39,037 nt of DNA from Phycisphaerae bacterium. GTDB lineage: Bacteria > Planctomycetota > Phycisphaerae > UBA1845 > UTPLA1. Below, in pieces: positions 7,646 to 15,772 of the stretch. The stretch lies in the NCBI GenBank assembly GCA_016935885.1, contig JAFGQA010000104.1, positions 1 to 39,037 of the forward strand. The letters run 5' to 3'. How positions within the stretch are numbered: the first letter of the stretch is position 1; each line of letters begins with the position of its first letter. Under the pieces are notes generated by a model. It did not search any database and was not told the origin of the DNA. It worked only from the letters and a program-made list of their open reading frames with translations. A program made the translations under genes and the position numbers.

Positions 7646-8938
7646 TTAGTTCGAATAGAACCTCGCTTTGTAGTTTCCGATACGCAGTTCATCGTTAGGC
7701 CTGAGGAGTATTGGCAGATCAGCGCGCTGGCCGTGGACGTACGTGCCGTTTGCAGAGTTGGCATCCTGCAGGATCACGGAGCCATTCAGGCAGGTCATAC
7801 TGAAATGGTGGCGCGAAAGGCAGTGGTCCTGGGGGAGCAGCTGGTACCGCCCGACAGAGTAGGTTCCCTCCGGGATGCGATACTCTGCCCCGAAGAGCGG
7901 TCCGACGAAGAAGCACAGGCGATGATTGGCGGCGCTAAAGCGCCGCTGGCATCCGGGACACCAATCCTGGTTTGCGACGTTATGGCCACATGCAATACAG
8001 CGCGGCCGGAGGTGGGATTGAATCTCCTGCGGTAATCCGCAGCACGTACAGAATCGGCTGTTTGCAGCAAGTGGTGTCCGGCAGGACATGCAGCGGCCGG
8101 CCGTGGGTTCTGGCCGCGGGCCGCCTTCCAGCGCGTGCTTGAGGGCCTTGGCCGACGAGCAGCGCGCGGCGGGGTCCTTTGCCAGCAGATTCAGGCATAT
8201 TGCGCTCAGCTGTTCAGGGACGTCGGGATTGCGATGATGTGGCGGAATCGGCATCGCCGTGCGCACGCGCGCCGCGCCAGCAGCCGTATCTTGAGATTGA
8301 AAGGGCGGTTGACCAGTCAGAAGGTAGTAAAGCACTGCTCCCGCGCCGTAGAGGTCCGCCGCAATACCGGCGTTCCATGGCGTTTCCTGTTGCTCCGGGG
8401 CCAGCCACCAAGGGGTCCCGAGCATCCCCGGTTGCTGCGAGATCGTCGGCTGGCCGATGATGCGGCACACGCCGAAGTCGATGAGCCGAATCGTGCCATC
8501 GCGCACAAGTATGAGGTTCGCGGGCTTGATGTCACGGTGCACGACGCCCTCATCGTGGACCGCGGAAAGCACGTCCCGTAGCTGAACCACAATGGAGACG
8601 GCGACATTGAGCGGGGCCGGGCCCCGCTGCTTCATCATGAACGTCTCGAGATCCAGACCATCGACAAAGGGGAACACGACGTAGTACGCGTCGCCTTCTT
8701 GGCCGTACAGAAGCGGATTAACGACACATGGATGGTTGATGCGCAGTGTGGCAGCGCGCTTGAAGCGAGCCAGCTCGACTGCAAACTGGCTCGCCGAAGG
8801 ACTCGCCAACAGCTTCTTGACGACCACAGGCTGTCCGGTACGGAGATCGACGGCCTTGGCCAGATCCGCCTGCCCACCACTGGGCAGTAGATCGACGATC
8901 TGGAAATAGCGGAGGACGACCTGGCCGATTGTCATCAT
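7646..8938 (-). CDS. Ser/Thr protein kinase - zinc ribbons - FHA
   Basis: A 430-residue protein starting at the ATG-ATG pair at 8938 (GAGGGAG about 15 nt upstream). The kinase domain is about 10-270: loop LPSGGQADLAKAV, VAIK-type lysine in VVVKK (40-42), catalytic V-H-R-D-I-K-P-A-N-L (133-142), L-I-D-F-G (152-156) and activation/APE segment G-T-P-W-W-L-A-P-E (174-182). All key catalytic residues are present. Two zinc ribbons follow (283-300 and 314-330), then a C-terminal FHA domain (about 358-428) with G-R, S-R-H-H and N-x-x-N-G-T-Y. The FHA domain should read phosphothreonine marks, perhaps on the kinase itself or on the neighbouring proteins. It is cytosolic, as no membrane segment is seen. 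Confidence 0.93.
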   Translation of the reverse strand: MMTIGQVVLRYFQIVDLLPSGGQADLAKAVDLRTGQPVVVKKLLASPSASQFAVELARFKRAATLRINHPCVVNPLLYGQEGDAYYVVFPFVDGLDLETFMMKQRGPAPLNVAVSIVVQLRDVLSAVHDEGVVHRDIKPANLILVRDGTIRLIDFGVCRIIGQPTISQQPGMLGTPWWLAPEQQETPWNAGIAADLYGAGAVLYYLLTGQPPFQSQDTAAGAARVRTAMPIPPHHRNPDVPEQLSAICLNLLAKDPAARCSSAKALKHALEGGPRPEPTAGRCMSCRTPLAANSRFCTCCGLPQEIQSHLRPRCIACGHNVANQDWCPGCQRRFSAANHRLCFFVGPLFGAEYRIPEGTYSVGRYQLLPQDHCLSRHHFSMTCLNGSVILQDANSANGTYVHGQRADLPILLRPNDELRIGNYKARFYSN

Positions 8939-8969
8939 CGCCGACACCGGATGCTCCCTCTCGACAGGC

Positions 8970-9647
8970 TCAGACGGCCGGGTCCACGCGAAACGCAGTC
9001 GTCCCAATCACGATCACGTCGCCGGCCTCGAGAACACAGGGACGACGCAGGCGTACGTAAGTGCCGTTGGAACTGCCCAGATCCTCCACCACCAGCTGCT
9101 CACCGGCCCGTTTGATGACGGCATGCAGGCGGGATACGTAGTCGTCGTTGTGAAGCCGAATCTGGCACTGTTCGCCTTTGCCGATTTGCAGCGCACCGTC
9201 ATCGAGCGGAGCCACTTGCTTGGGGCCCTCTTCGCTGAGGCGCACGAGCACAAGACGCTCCTGGTCCGTTACAACGCTGGCTCCACAAGAGAGGCAGTAG
9301 CGGGCTGATTGGGGCAGATGTTGTTCGCACATGCGGCACGTTCGAGTGGCCCCGTCAGATTCCCTTCGCGCGCATGCACTGCCTCCGCTCGTCACGTCCT
9401 GACTGGATGGATCAGGGCGCGGCTCGGTCGTAGCCGAAGACACACGCCCCAAGCCCTCTGCTGTGCTCAGCGAGCCGCTACTGCCCTGGAGCTCGGCCGC
9501 CGAACAGCCACAATGCGAACAGAAGCGCCCACCCACCGGCAGGCGCTTGCCACATTTGAAGCAATAGATGTCGCCCGGTGGTTTCTTGCCTTGCCTCTGG
9601 GCGTCGGGCACCCGCGCCGCGGCACTCGGCCTCATCTCATCACACAT
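8970..9647 (-). CDS. zinc-ribbon / FHA adaptor protein
   Basis: A 225-residue protein from ATG 9647; the ATG lies inside the last codons of the phosphatase gene and GGAGTCC is upstream. Two zinc ribbons (about 29-47, CFKCGK...CSHCG, and about 104-121, CRMC...CLSC) are separated by a Ser/Thr-rich linker that could hold phosphorylation sites. A C-terminal FHA domain (about 145-220) has I-G-K-G, Y-V-S-R-L-H-A and S-S-N-G-T-Y-V. It is probably a phospho-reader or kinase substrate that bridges kinase and phosphatase. It ends 31 nt before the kinase start. Confidence 0.9.
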   Translation of the reverse strand: MCDEMRPSAAARVPDAQRQGKKPPGDIYCFKCGKRLPVGGRFCSHCGCSAAELQGSSGSLSTAEGLGRVSSATTEPRPDPSSQDVTSGGSACARRESDGATRTCRMCEQHLPQSARYCLSCGASVVTDQERLVLVRLSEEGPKQVAPLDDGALQIGKGEQCQIRLHNDDYVSRLHAVIKRAGEQLVVEDLGSSNGTYVRLRRPCVLEAGDVIVIGTTAFRVDPAV

Positions 9648-10521
9648 AATTGGACTCCTCTAATCGGCGGGCCGCCTTGGCGGCGTGCAACAGGTACTGG
9701 TTCGTGAGTGTCCGGCTGGTCGGAGCGCCGATACGTTCGTATTGGCTGCACAGCACGGACACATTGTCTGCCGTGCCAGCGCGGAGCGCCTGGCGCACCA
9801 ACCGAGGCGATAGCTCAGCAATCGGGAACGCCCCGTCCCTGCAGGCGGTGATGAACCGGTGAATCTCGTTGTCCGATACGACGTCGGTCAGGCCGTCCGA
9901 ACAGAGCAGGATTACGTCCCCCGGGGATAGCCGGTGCTCACAGATCTCGGGCTCGCAGGCGGGGAGGCCGCCGATACAGCGCGTGATAACGTGTTGACTG
10001 GGGTGACCAACAGCTTCCTCTGGAGCCAATAGCCCTGCCTCCATCAGCTCGACCACCTGGCTATGATCCCGCGTCAGCTGTGTCAGGGCGTTACCGCTGT
10101 CGACGTAGCAGCGGGAGTCGCCGGCCCAGAGGACGATGAGCTGGTTGTCGAATTGCGCCGCACAGACGACCGTCGTCGCCATCCCGTGGAGCGCCGCCTC
10201 CGCCCTTGCCTGTTGCTGAACCGCCTCGTGAGCGTGCTTGGCGGCTTCTTGCATCGCGGCGCGTACGCGCTCTGGCAGCGGCGTGCACGCATCGGCGCGC
10301 GGCGAAAGTGGCGTTAGCGCAGACACGATGGCTGTGATAAAGACATCGGCCGCACTCTGGGCGCCGATATCTCCCCCTTTTTCGCTACTGACCCCGTCAC
10401 AAACGACTGAAGCGCGCCGCTGAGATAAGCTTGAGCAAGCGCTGCGTACCTCGACCGCGTGCACGACGTCTTCCAGCCTATCGCGGGGTCCAGGGTGCGA
10501 ACTGACTGACATTTGTGTCAT
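9640..10521 (-). CDS. PP2C-family protein phosphatase
   Basis: A 293-residue protein. ATG 10521 has GAGGAA eight bases upstream; an in-frame start at 10590 adds only low-complexity residues. PP2C motifs are complete: V-C-D-G-V-S-S-E-K-G-G near residue 40-51 (metal-binding Asp and Gly), W-A-G-D-S-R-C-Y, L-L-C-S-D-G-L-T-D-V, and G-T-A-D-N-V-S-V-L (final metal Asp). The metal-dependent Ser/Thr phosphatase should oppose the kinase encoded two genes downstream. Overlap of its stop with the FHA gene start points to coupled translation. Confidence 0.92.
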   Translation of the reverse strand: MTQMSVSSHPGPRDRLEDVVHAVEVRSACSSLSQRRASVVCDGVSSEKGGDIGAQSAADVFITAIVSALTPLSPRADACTPLPERVRAAMQEAAKHAHEAVQQQARAEAALHGMATTVVCAAQFDNQLIVLWAGDSRCYVDSGNALTQLTRDHSQVVELMEAGLLAPEEAVGHPSQHVITRCIGGLPACEPEICEHRLSPGDVILLCSDGLTDVVSDNEIHRFITACRDGAFPIAELSPRLVRQALRAGTADNVSVLCSQYERIGAPTSRTLTNQYLLHAAKAARRLEESNYV

Positions 10522-10593
10522 CGCGGGTTCCTCATTGCTCAAACCGATTCTCGCGGTGCACGGTTGCTCGGGCGGCCGTGCTGCCGCCATCGG

Positions 10594-10893
10594 CTAGCCA
10601 CGGCCGCGTCTCCCAAACCATACTCTCAGCACAGCGAGCCCGGCGCAGATCAGAACGCCCAACGTGGCCAACTGAGCCAACTTCTCCCTGTTGGAAACGC
10701 CGCAAACTTTCGCGGCGGCGTCGAATGACATGGCAGGTTCAATGCCCCGCCCCACCCAGATGACGAACAACAGGAATAGTGGAACGAGAACCATCCACCA
10801 CCGGAATGCGCGCCTCGGCGCCCCTGCGGCCGGGCGCATAAACACCACTCGCTGAGCGTCCGGCACACGTCTTTGCCCTGGATTCGTTGGCAT
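10594..10893 (-). CDS. small two-helix membrane protein
   Basis: A 99-residue protein from ATG 10893, with GGAGGCGGC just upstream. The N-terminus is basic and cytosol-like. Hydrophobic helices lie about residues 32-47 (WWMVLVPLFLLFVIWV) and 74-93. A short loop with a single Cys (VCGVSNREK) sits between them. Family not recognised. It is the first gene after a 162-nt gap in the array and directly precedes the phosphatase. Confidence 0.55.
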   Translation of the reverse strand: MPTNPGQRRVPDAQRVVFMRPAAGAPRRAFRWWMVLVPLFLLFVIWVGRGIEPAMSFDAAAKVCGVSNREKLAQLATLGVLICAGLAVLRVWFGRRGRG

Positions 10894-11055
10894 GATGCCG
10901 CCTCCTTAAAACACGTACCGAGCATAGCACGACGCTCGGGAATGCCGATAAGCGCCGCAGCAACTCTGTGGCGACGCTTTGCCCTCAAGATGATTGCGTA
11001 CAAATGACGGCGCCCTGGCCGCTGGGCGACGGTGACGGCGCTGAGCGTACAGCGA

Positions 11056-11346
11056 TCACAGATCATCAGTGTCGTTTCCGTCGATTATCTCCCACCGCTG
11101 CCGGCCGGTTGTGTCTGGTTCGCGCTGCCGTCGCGTTCCTGCTCCCCAACCGAGTCGTGCAAGGCTCCACGCACCTAGCGCAATGACGACGAGACCGGCC
11201 CAGTCGTACAGGCTGACGTCCGAACCGTGCATGAACGGAATGACTGACCGGATGTCGAAATCATGCCTCCCGTTCGAGCGAATCCACGCGAGAACCGACA
11301 GCGCTACAACAAGAACAACGACAATTCGCAAGATCTTCGCGTTCAT
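11056..11346 (-). CDS. small membrane protein coupled to HerA ATPase
   Basis: A 96-residue protein. ATG 11346 forms an ATGA overlap with the stop of the HerA gene, and GGAGGTG lies upstream, so it is translationally coupled to HerA. Two hydrophobic helices (about 5-22 and 50-68) and an acidic C-terminal tail (EIIDGNDTDDL) are seen. It may tether the ATPase to the membrane. Family not recognised. Confidence 0.6.
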   Translation of the reverse strand: MNAKILRIVVVLVVALSVLAWIRSNGRHDFDIRSVIPFMHGSDVSLYDWAGLVVIALGAWSLARLGWGAGTRRQREPDTTGRQRWEIIDGNDTDDL

Positions 11347-13451
11347 GGGAAACACCTCCGCAAGTAAGTGTCAGCCAGCCCCCACTTGAGGCGGCTGTCG
11401 AGCCGCTTCACGACAGGTTCGTCTTTCAGCTGGGCCTGCAACTCCGCGATTTGGCGTTTTTGCAGTCGCACGATTGTGATATTGCGCACGGACGCACAGG
11501 TTTCCAAGGCGGTCAGGTGCTGCAGCACGTTCGAGGTGCAGGTGACGACAACCTCGAATACGTCGAACTGCTCGGGACCCAGTTCCACGGCGCAGTCCGT
11601 CGCGTGCTTGCAACCGAGCGGAACCCATTCGAGGTGGGCTTTGAGGCCATCCGCTTTGGCGCAGAGCGCAATCCAGTTGCTGATGTGCTGATGAGTGATC
11701 GAGCCCCGCCCGGTGCGTGTGGGCGGTTGGCAGTGAACATACTCGTAGCCGGCCTTCGTGGGCAGGTAAAGAAGGTTTTGCGTTCGACTCAATCGCGGCA
11801 ACTCAGATCTTGCAAGACCCCAATGCGCCAGCTCCTTGCGTACCCGTATTTGAACTGCCGAGGGCGGCGGCTCGCCCAGGATCTTCCAGAGCGTTGCAGC
11901 CGGCGCCCACCGGTTGTGCACCGCGGTGTCGAGGATACGGTGAGCAGGCTCGGACACGCCCGTCCGTTCTGAGATAGCGTGTCGCAGCTTCGCTTGTCGA
12001 CGCGAACCAACAAGGCTGTTGAGTGCTTTCGTCGCTTCCGGCATGTCGTCGAGTCGCTGAGCAGAAATGCAGGGATGGGTATCGTAGGATTGAGGCGGGG
12101 CTCCGCGTCCAGGTGGCATGTAGTCGATCTCCACTGCCATCGGATGTGACCACGGGCCCTGTGATTCGCGGACGATGCAGCGCCCCGAGGGTAAGGCGGG
12201 GAACATCTGATCGGAAGACTGCGGAAGTATCAGCGTGTTACGGGCGGTCTCCACGGAGCGCCCGTCGGACTGGTTGAAGATGAAGTGGTATTGCGGCTCG
12301 GAAAGGACGAAGCGGCTGGCGTGGCTTAACTGGGCCATGCTGACCACGGTCATTATCCCGTACTCGCGTCCGAACCTTAGGACGTGTGCAAGCGGTGACA
12401 TCTTGTCTTGAAACTGCTGATCGGCCTCAAATGTGGCGTCTTGGTCCATTTCGTCGAGTAGTAATATCGCATCAGTCCGATCCATCTTGTCATGACGGTG
12501 AATGCGTCCGCAGAGGAGCTGGGCGATGATGAGGTTTTGAATCAGCCTCCGAAGCGCGGGGGGGGTGACATTGGGCATTTCCAGAATAAGGTGTCGTTTT
12601 GGAATAATGACATCACGTTCAATGTCCAGGCCGGCAAAAGAGTCGAATACGTCCGTTGACTGCGTCACCCCCTCGAGAACACCGATCAAGGTCTTCTCAT
12701 AGTCGGGCTTTGCCGCCCACAGCCACAGCGGGGCTGAGACGGCGACATCGAGCAGGAGCTTGAGGCTGGGCCATCTGAGCGGCTCTCGTCCATTGGGGTT
12801 AAGCACTGCGAGGAGCCAGCGAATCATGTTGGCCATGCATGTCCAGGCTGCGATCATTCCCGTGCAAGCGCAGAAGATCGTGGTAATCAAGTTAATCCAC
12901 ACATTAGCTGGAACGCCCCGGGGCGCCGCGAGCGACAGACGCGTCCCCGGGTCATGGACGTTCAGGTGCAAGCAAGGGCATTTCAATGTATCGGGCAGAT
13001 CGCTGACATCGCCCTTTGTTGGCAGTGCGATCACGCTCACGTGCTCGTCAGCGTTGGCGTGACTGAACTGGTCTGTCCTGGTGAAGATAATGCGTTCCAG
13101 TGTTGTCTTTCCAGACCCGGAATTGCCGCTGATGAACACTCCACGCGGGCGATTGCGGAATCGTAACCCGAAGCGCACATCGGGCGCGTGCACCAGGGTC
13201 CCCACCTCTATGTCAGGGGGGCCGTGCAAATACAGCTCATCCTGGGATGGTGGCCTGTGGAGCGGACATGGATGGTCGCGAGCATCCTGCACCAGGTCCT
13301 CAATCTGCATGAGGATCCCCTGGGCAAGATCGTCACTGAGCATGTTCAGCTCGATGTCGGACTTGACGTCCGCAAGGTCTGGATCAAGGACATCCAGGTT
13401 GAGCTCGGTTATCTGCCGCCAGAGTTGGGCTGCATATGGGCCGCGCTTCAT
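11343..13451 (-). CDS. HerA/FtsK-type ATPase with C-terminal winged helix and nuclease-like domain
   Basis: A 702-residue protein from ATG 13451, in ATGA overlap with the upstream zinc-binding gene. Walker A is GNSGSGKT (109-116) and Walker B is AILLLDEMD (328-336), with a sensor-like VVSMAQLSH around 369-376. A winged helix follows near 570-620. The last about 90 residues look like the restriction-endonuclease-like domain of the second HerA protein in this window (23429), but the E-x-E-T-x-x-K core is replaced by FEVVVT, so that domain may be inactive. Hexameric DNA translocation or helicase activity is inferred from the family. Its place upstream of the kinase/phosphatase genes makes it a candidate target of the signalling. 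Confidence 0.85.
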   Translation of the reverse strand: MKRGPYAAQLWRQITELNLDVLDPDLADVKSDIELNMLSDDLAQGILMQIEDLVQDARDHPCPLHRPPSQDELYLHGPPDIEVGTLVHAPDVRFGLRFRNRPRGVFISGNSGSGKTTLERIIFTRTDQFSHANADEHVSVIALPTKGDVSDLPDTLKCPCLHLNVHDPGTRLSLAAPRGVPANVWINLITTIFCACTGMIAAWTCMANMIRWLLAVLNPNGREPLRWPSLKLLLDVAVSAPLWLWAAKPDYEKTLIGVLEGVTQSTDVFDSFAGLDIERDVIIPKRHLILEMPNVTPPALRRLIQNLIIAQLLCGRIHRHDKMDRTDAILLLDEMDQDATFEADQQFQDKMSPLAHVLRFGREYGIMTVVSMAQLSHASRFVLSEPQYHFIFNQSDGRSVETARNTLILPQSSDQMFPALPSGRCIVRESQGPWSHPMAVEIDYMPPGRGAPPQSYDTHPCISAQRLDDMPEATKALNSLVGSRRQAKLRHAISERTGVSEPAHRILDTAVHNRWAPAATLWKILGEPPPSAVQIRVRKELAHWGLARSELPRLSRTQNLLYLPTKAGYEYVHCQPPTRTGRGSITHQHISNWIALCAKADGLKAHLEWVPLGCKHATDCAVELGPEQFDVFEVVVTCTSNVLQHLTALETCASVRNITIVRLQKRQIAELQAQLKDEPVVKRLDSRLKWGLADTYLRRCFP

Positions 13452-13909
13452 TTGGTTGTGTCCTTTGCGAAGAAACAGCCGAGAAGTAACTGTCGCCAGA
13501 ACCAGGTCCGGGCGCAGCGCGTACAGCGGTACTTGTTGTCGGAGCAGAGTACGCGGTGCTTGGGACAACAAAGCACGCCGCACTTCGGGCCCGCGCATCT
13601 CTTGGCGTTCTCAAGGCACATGAGTCCTGCCCTGGGCCGGTCTCGTCGGGGAAACCTGTACGGTGGTCTGCAGCACAGCGGGCAGACGGCCAGTGCCGCG
13701 GCGTTTTGACCGAACAGCATCGTCGGATGGAGGCCCGTGTTGTCATCGAGCACCTCGATCGGATGCAGTTTGCGCTGGTCAATGCGGCCGCCGGGATGAC
13801 GCACGATGATCTCGCTGGCCGTCATACGGGCGATTTCCTGGTCGCCGTCCTTAACAACATATGCGACGGTTTTAACGATCGGCCTGGGCTGGGATAACTG
13901 CTTGGCCAT
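13448..13909 (-). CDS. Cys-rich zinc-binding protein
   Basis: A 153-residue protein. ATG 13909 has GAGGTGG upstream; a longer in-frame start at 14017 overlaps the preceding gene and is less likely. The N-terminal 70 residues are a small beta domain. From about residue 75 there are many Cys pairs (CPLCC, MCLENAKRC, KCGVLCC, LCSDNKYRCTRC), which suggests two or three zinc sites, and the C-terminus is aromatic and basic. Its stop overlaps the HerA start. It is probably a HerA partner or DNA-binding adaptor; family not recognised. Confidence 0.7.
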   Translation of the reverse strand: MAKQLSQPRPIVKTVAYVVKDGDQEIARMTASEIIVRHPGGRIDQRKLHPIEVLDDNTGLHPTMLFGQNAAALAVCPLCCRPPYRFPRRDRPRAGLMCLENAKRCAGPKCGVLCCPKHRVLCSDNKYRCTRCARTWFWRQLLLGCFFAKDTTK

Positions 13910-13917
13910 GAACCACC

Positions 13918-14115
13918 TCACAGGTTTAGGGCGCAGTGGGCAAGATCCACCACATAGAGCAGCGCACGGAGTGCCAAGTAGCCTGCGGCCAACGCGGCTG
14001 CGAGCGCTACGGCCCACACGACTACTATGAGCATTGCCCTTACCCAGTCCCCGATCGCTTGGGCGATTCGGGTGGACGATGAGCGGTGGTCGTGTGGATT
14101 GGGGCTACTTGCCAT
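13918..14115 (-). CDS. single-span membrane peptide
   Basis: A 65-residue protein from ATG 14115, overlapping the end of the preceding gene by 11 nt, with GAGGAAG upstream. The soluble N-terminus (SSPNPHDHRSSS) is followed by one long hydrophobic stretch (about residues 27-58). It is followed 8 nt later by the zinc-binding gene. Likely a membrane anchor; family not recognised. Confidence 0.6.
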   Translation of the reverse strand: MASSPNPHDHRSSSTRIAQAIGDWVRAMLIVVVWAVALAAALAAGYLALRALLYVVDLAHCALNL

Positions 14116-14470
14116 CGGCCTTATCTTCCTCGAGTGGTTTGAAGTCGACCGCGCGATAGTCCTCGGTGTTCGGGTCGCGCTCGAAGCGGGCGAGGAGCGT
14201 TACGCCGAGTGCCTTCTTGGGCTGAAACTCGGCGTCAACTTCGACCGTGAACCCGCAGGCGGCGAAGAAATGGGCTGTGAGGCTGCCGGGATGTATGCTG
14301 GTTGGCATCCGGAGGTTGTGCACGCGTCCTTCCTGCTCTGGGGAAACATGCGCAAGGTCAACGCGAAAAGCCCGCGCGGTGCCTCGATCGAGACGGGACA
14401 CGCGGACCGGGAAGAAAGAATCATCGAGTTCCGGGATTGCACCAACTCGCAACGTCCATGGTCTCGGCAT
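14105..14470 (-). CDS. conserved element protein of unknown function
   Basis: A 121-residue protein from ATG 14470 with CCGGAG upstream. It is predicted mostly beta, with segments R-M-P-T-S-I-H-P-G-S-L-T-A-H-F-F-A-A-C-G-F-T-V-E-V and a strand V-T-L-L-A-R-F, and an acidic/basic tail. No catalytic motif is seen. It is coupled to the downstream membrane peptide gene by overlap. I recall similar sequences only as hypothetical proteins. Confidence 0.6.
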   Translation of the reverse strand: MPRPWTLRVGAIPELDDSFFPVRVSRLDRGTARAFRVDLAHVSPEQEGRVHNLRMPTSIHPGSLTAHFFAACGFTVEVDAEFQPKKALGVTLLARFERDPNTEDYRAVDFKPLEEDKADGK

Positions 14471-14546
14471 GACTGTGCTCCGGTTTCGGGGACGTGACGA
14501 TTGTCTCGGAGGCTTCTACAAGTCGCGCAATCGATTCGCCGACGGC

Positions 14547-15119
14547 CTAATGACGAGGTGCCGACGCAGGCCTGTCGTTCAAGCGTGGTTGAGGATGGGG
14601 ACCGCTCGGCGGATTCTGCAAGCGGCGCCACGGAACACGTCCATCGTCAATCCCCGCGTCGGGATCCACTCCAGCGACAACCAGCGTTGTTCGGCCTGGC
14701 ACGATGCGGTACGCGGGCTCTGGTCGGCCCCACCGGTCGATCACCGGGCACCACTCGAATAGGGGAGCGCGCTTGCGAAGCTGCTTGGGTACCAGTCGAT
14801 TGAACCGGGCCGCACGGCCCTGGAAGGCCTCAACGTCGTCGGCGGTGATAGGGCCCCTCTTCGCAAAGTCGGTGATCGTCAGCGGCGTTTGGGTCAGGAG
14901 GGCAAAACCGAACTGCTCACCGGCGAGCTCTGCTTTGCGGCGGGTATCGCCGGTCGCTTCGAAACCGGACCAGCCAAGCCTGTACCAGCCCGCGCGGATC
15001 ACCCATGCGAAATCGCTCTTCCAGACAAGTTCATGCGCCGCTGCGAACGTCAAGACCTCGAATTCGCCGTCTAGGTGGCACTCCAGGGGAATCGCCGTAG
15101 GATCGCTACGCTGTGCCAT
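14547..15119 (-). CDS. unknown 190-residue protein, first gene of the signalling array
   Basis: ATG 15119 is chosen for its GGAGGGCG ribosome site; the frame is open to 15194 without one. The N-terminal half contains E-F-E-V-L-T-F-A-A-A-H-E-L-V-W-K-S-D-F-A-W-V-I-R-A-G-W-Y-R-L-G-W, which is alpha/beta and Trp-rich. The C-terminal half has V-P-G-R-T-T-L-V-V-A-G-V-D-P-D-A-G. There is no membrane segment and no known motif. It is the most upstream gene of the minus-strand run, so the promoter of the array should lie in 15120-15440. Confidence 0.6.
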   Translation of the reverse strand: MAQRSDPTAIPLECHLDGEFEVLTFAAAHELVWKSDFAWVIRAGWYRLGWSGFEATGDTRRKAELAGEQFGFALLTQTPLTITDFAKRGPITADDVEAFQGRAARFNRLVPKQLRKRAPLFEWCPVIDRWGRPEPAYRIVPGRTTLVVAGVDPDAGIDDGRVPWRRLQNPPSGPHPQPRLNDRPASAPRH

Positions 15120-15438
15120 TTCGCGCCCTCCGCTCTGCGTCGATTTTCCTGTACGCAGATGGCCATGTGGGCCACCGACAGGGCAGTCACCCATACGTCG
15201 CCGTCAGGTCATCGCCCGGTCATAATTAGGGACTTTGTCCGTTTGGTCGCACGCTGGCTGCGCCGTAACCATTTGTTGTGACGGCGGTTACTGGCACGAG
15301 CCGGGATCGCGCGCGTCCGGCAGGGTCGATCACGGACAGGAACTGGGCGTCTGCTCAGCGGGGTGATACCGTCGCCCGCTCGGCTTCGTCAGCGGCCCCA
15401 GGGCGCGGCGATCGACACGCACGCATGAGATTCGGTAG
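15120..15438. other. non-coding spacer, probable array promoter region
   Basis: No convincing gene in either strand. It should hold the minus-strand promoter of the signalling/HerA array. An AT-richer patch (cataattaggg, about 15220-15230) reads as TAATTATG on the minus strand and is a possible -10 region, but no good -35 box pairs with it. Confidence 0.35.
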
Positions 15439-15669
15439 GTGATCACAGGCCCCGATCGTGCCAGCTGCGCAACGGGCACCGTTCAGGTTATGGTCTACCG
15501 GAGTGGCGATCTCGACAACGACGGCGATATCGGCATCGACGACTTGACCGTCTCATCCCCCTGTATGGGTGGGCCCGCTTGGTGTAACCGAACTGCCACC
15601 ACGAGGCGCCCTGGCCAATTCCACGAACGTCGATCTCGCCGATCTGCACAGCCGCTTTGGCGTCTGACT
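15439..15669 (+). pseudogene. frameshifted C-terminal fragment of a planctomycete-type secreted protein
   Basis: One frame reads I-T-G-P-D, then S-C-A-T-G-T-V-Q-V-M-V-Y-R-S-G-D-L-D-N-D-G-D-I-G-I-D-D-L and C-M-G-G-P, the usual C-terminal calcium-loop tail of secreted planctomycete proteins. Near 15580 the reading shifts by one base and continues A-L-A-N-S-T-N-V-D-L-A-D-L-H-S-R-F-G-V then TGA at 15667, which is the normal second loop and end of such tails. A stop directly precedes 15439, so the body of the gene is gone. It is a decayed remnant and marks a break between the signalling array and the NACHT gene. Confidence 0.7.
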
Positions 15670-15772
15670 GAGGATCTGCGCAGTCTTGTAGAACCTAGCC
15701 GGATCAACAACCTCACCAACGGCCGAACACCACCCCCGCCTTGCTCGCGTCACGGCCCGCGTTGATCGTGCG

